Translations under genes and position numbers: made by a program | Assembly: GCA_029260415.1 (NCBI GenBank) | Contig: JAJDDH010000387.1 | Span: 1-5,573, forward strand | Direction: 5' to 3' | Source: Phycisphaerales bacterium | Lineage (GTDB): Bacteria > Planctomycetota > Phycisphaerae > Phycisphaerales > UBA1924 | Length of the DNA: 5,573 nucleotides | In this document: piece after piece, positions 4,949 to 5,573 of the stretch | Layout: each line of letters opens with the position of its first letter | Position numbering within the stretch: position 1 is the stretch's first letter | Notes under the pieces: model-generated | The model's database searches: none | What the model saw: the letters and a program-made list of their open reading frames with translations, nothing else | Told to the model about the DNA's origin: nothing

Positions 4949-5503
4949 TGTGTCTGCGACGGGTTGTGTCCGCGCTCGCTTTCTCATGATCCGGCGCACC
5001 GCCAGCACGCCAAGACCGATCAGCGCCGTGTGCAGCGCCGCGCCCAGCAGCACGCCGGGCAGGACCGGCGTCGGCTTGACGCGAACATGCGGCTCGGGGG
5101 CCAGACCGCCCACCTCGGGCAGCGGCGGCCCCGCGGTCTCGCTTTGCAATACCTCGTTCCAGTACGAGGTGATCTCCGCCGTGCGGAAGGGCCAGCCCAC
5201 GCGCTCCCGCGCGGTCCACACGATGACCCGCACCGGGTCGCCGTCGTGCTCGATTTCGGTCGGCCCCTGCGCGACGTACACCCCGTCCGCCGCCCAGTGC
5301 CGCGTCTCAAACACGATCGGGTCCGGGGGCGCTTGATAGAGATCGCTCCACCGACCATCGGGGTCGCCGTCGGAACGCGTCGACACGATCTGGGGCGCCC
5401 AGCCCTGGTCGAGCGCCAGGCGGTACACCAGCCCCAGCTCGAGCGTGCTCCACACCCCGAGGATGACGATCAGCACCCCGTACCAGAACCGCTGCTTGCT
5501 CAC
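4940..5503 (-). CDS. Small membrane protein with two predicted helices, function unknown
   Basis: Function not recognised. The GTG at 5503-5501 is preferred: it overlaps the upstream TGA as GTGA, has GGAG (5515-5512) eight bases upstream, and gives 187 residues beginning SKQRFWYGVLIVILG after the initiator. A longer frame from ATG 5560 would add 19 Arg-rich residues that only shadow the upstream zinc ribbon. A membrane helix lies at about 7-29 and a second at about 147-169, with a basic stretch after it (RRIMRKRAR, 170-178). The 110 residues between would lie on one side of the membrane, most simply outside the cytoplasm, and contain RVGWPFRT (101-108), a motif style seen in planctomycete hypothetical membrane proteins. 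Four-base overlap with the zinc-ribbon gene suggests coupled translation and a shared task. Confidence 0.75.
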   Translation of the reverse strand: MSKQRFWYGVLIVILGVWSTLELGLVYRLALDQGWAPQIVSTRSDGDPDGRWSDLYQAPPDPIVFETRHWAADGVYVAQGPTEIEHDGDPVRVIVWTARERVGWPFRTAEITSYWNEVLQSETAGPPLPEVGGLAPEPHVRVKPTPVLPGVLLGAALHTALIGLGVLAVRRIMRKRARTQPVADTPG

Positions 5504-5573
5504 GACCCGCACTCCGGGCACGTCTCCACGCCGCGGGTGTCGTACCCGCACGATGCGCACAGCCCGCGCCGTG
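5500..5573 (-). CDS. C-terminal zinc-ribbon tail of an upstream gene, N-terminal part outside the window
   Basis: The last 23 codons are seen, ending in TGA (5502-5500). They read RRGLCASCGYDTRG followed by VETCPECGS, giving C-x2-C-x9-C-x2-C, a zinc ribbon of the CxxCGYDxRG…CPECG type common at the ends of planctomycete proteins. It is in frame directly upstream of the membrane-protein gene and overlaps it by four bases. The main body of the protein lies beyond the right edge, so its function cannot be told. Confidence 0.7.
   Translation of the reverse strand, partial: RRGLCASCGYDTRGVETCPECGS

Noticed and set aside
4566..5219. 217-codon minus-strand frame across the boundary of two genes
   Set aside because: Out of frame with both supported genes and of shadow-type composition.
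5504..5560. ATG-started N-terminal extension of the small membrane protein
   Set aside because: The 19 added residues only re-read the upstream zinc-ribbon codons. The GTG at 5503 has the four-base overlap and a GGAG at proper distance.

Overview
The window is a high-G+C stretch (roughly two-thirds G+C by eye) that looks like the chromosome of a planctomycete, probably of the Phycisphaerae. The grounds are the C-x2-CGYD-x-RG…CPECG zinc-ribbon tail at the right edge, typical of planctomycete proteins, the style of the GWWG/zinc-ribbon and 'GWPFR' membrane proteins, and a dnaX-ybaB pair with a divergent acyl-CoA desaturase. This placement is an inference from protein style, not from a marker gene.

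Layout, left to right. Minus strand 2461→1: dnaX (DNA polymerase III clamp-loader subunit), then ybaB/ebfC (nucleoid-associated protein), then a Nudix-type protein that overlaps ybaB by four bases and runs off the left edge. Plus strand 2679→3659: a membrane acyl-CoA/stearoyl-type fatty acid desaturase with the full set of histidine boxes, divergent from dnaX across a 217-base gap. The 434 bases from 3660 to 4093 carry no convincing gene but hold several hairpins, including two copies of a repeat whose third copy lies between dnaX and ybaB. Minus strand 5573→4094 is a tight three-gene run: the tail of a zinc-ribbon protein, a small two-helix membrane protein overlapping it by four bases, and a 270-residue protein with CxxC zinc-binding pairs and one hydrophobic segment. 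The functions of these three are unknown.

The most interesting feature is inside dnaX. The zero frame stops after 384 codons, right after a run of seven A (GCA AAA AAA GCC TGA). A -1 slip on that run joins it to an 89-codon extension ending in a DnaX-like C-terminal segment (472 residues in all). A Shine-Dalgarno-like GGGAG lies 9 bases upstream of the heptamer, and a 6-bp all-G:C hairpin starts 7 bases downstream. These are the three parts of the E. coli dnaX frameshift signal, but the polarity is reversed: in E. coli the zero frame gives the long tau and the shift gives the short gamma, whereas here the shift would be needed to make the long form. A one-base homopolymer error (A8 read as A7) is the main competing explanation.

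The DnaX also lacks the zinc-module cysteines usual in the family. Three hairpins of one sequence family lie in the two non-coding stretches downstream of minus-strand genes. The minus-strand starts of dnaX, ybaB and the 270-residue gene are each preceded by GGCTAnnnT, a possible shared extended -10 promoter core.
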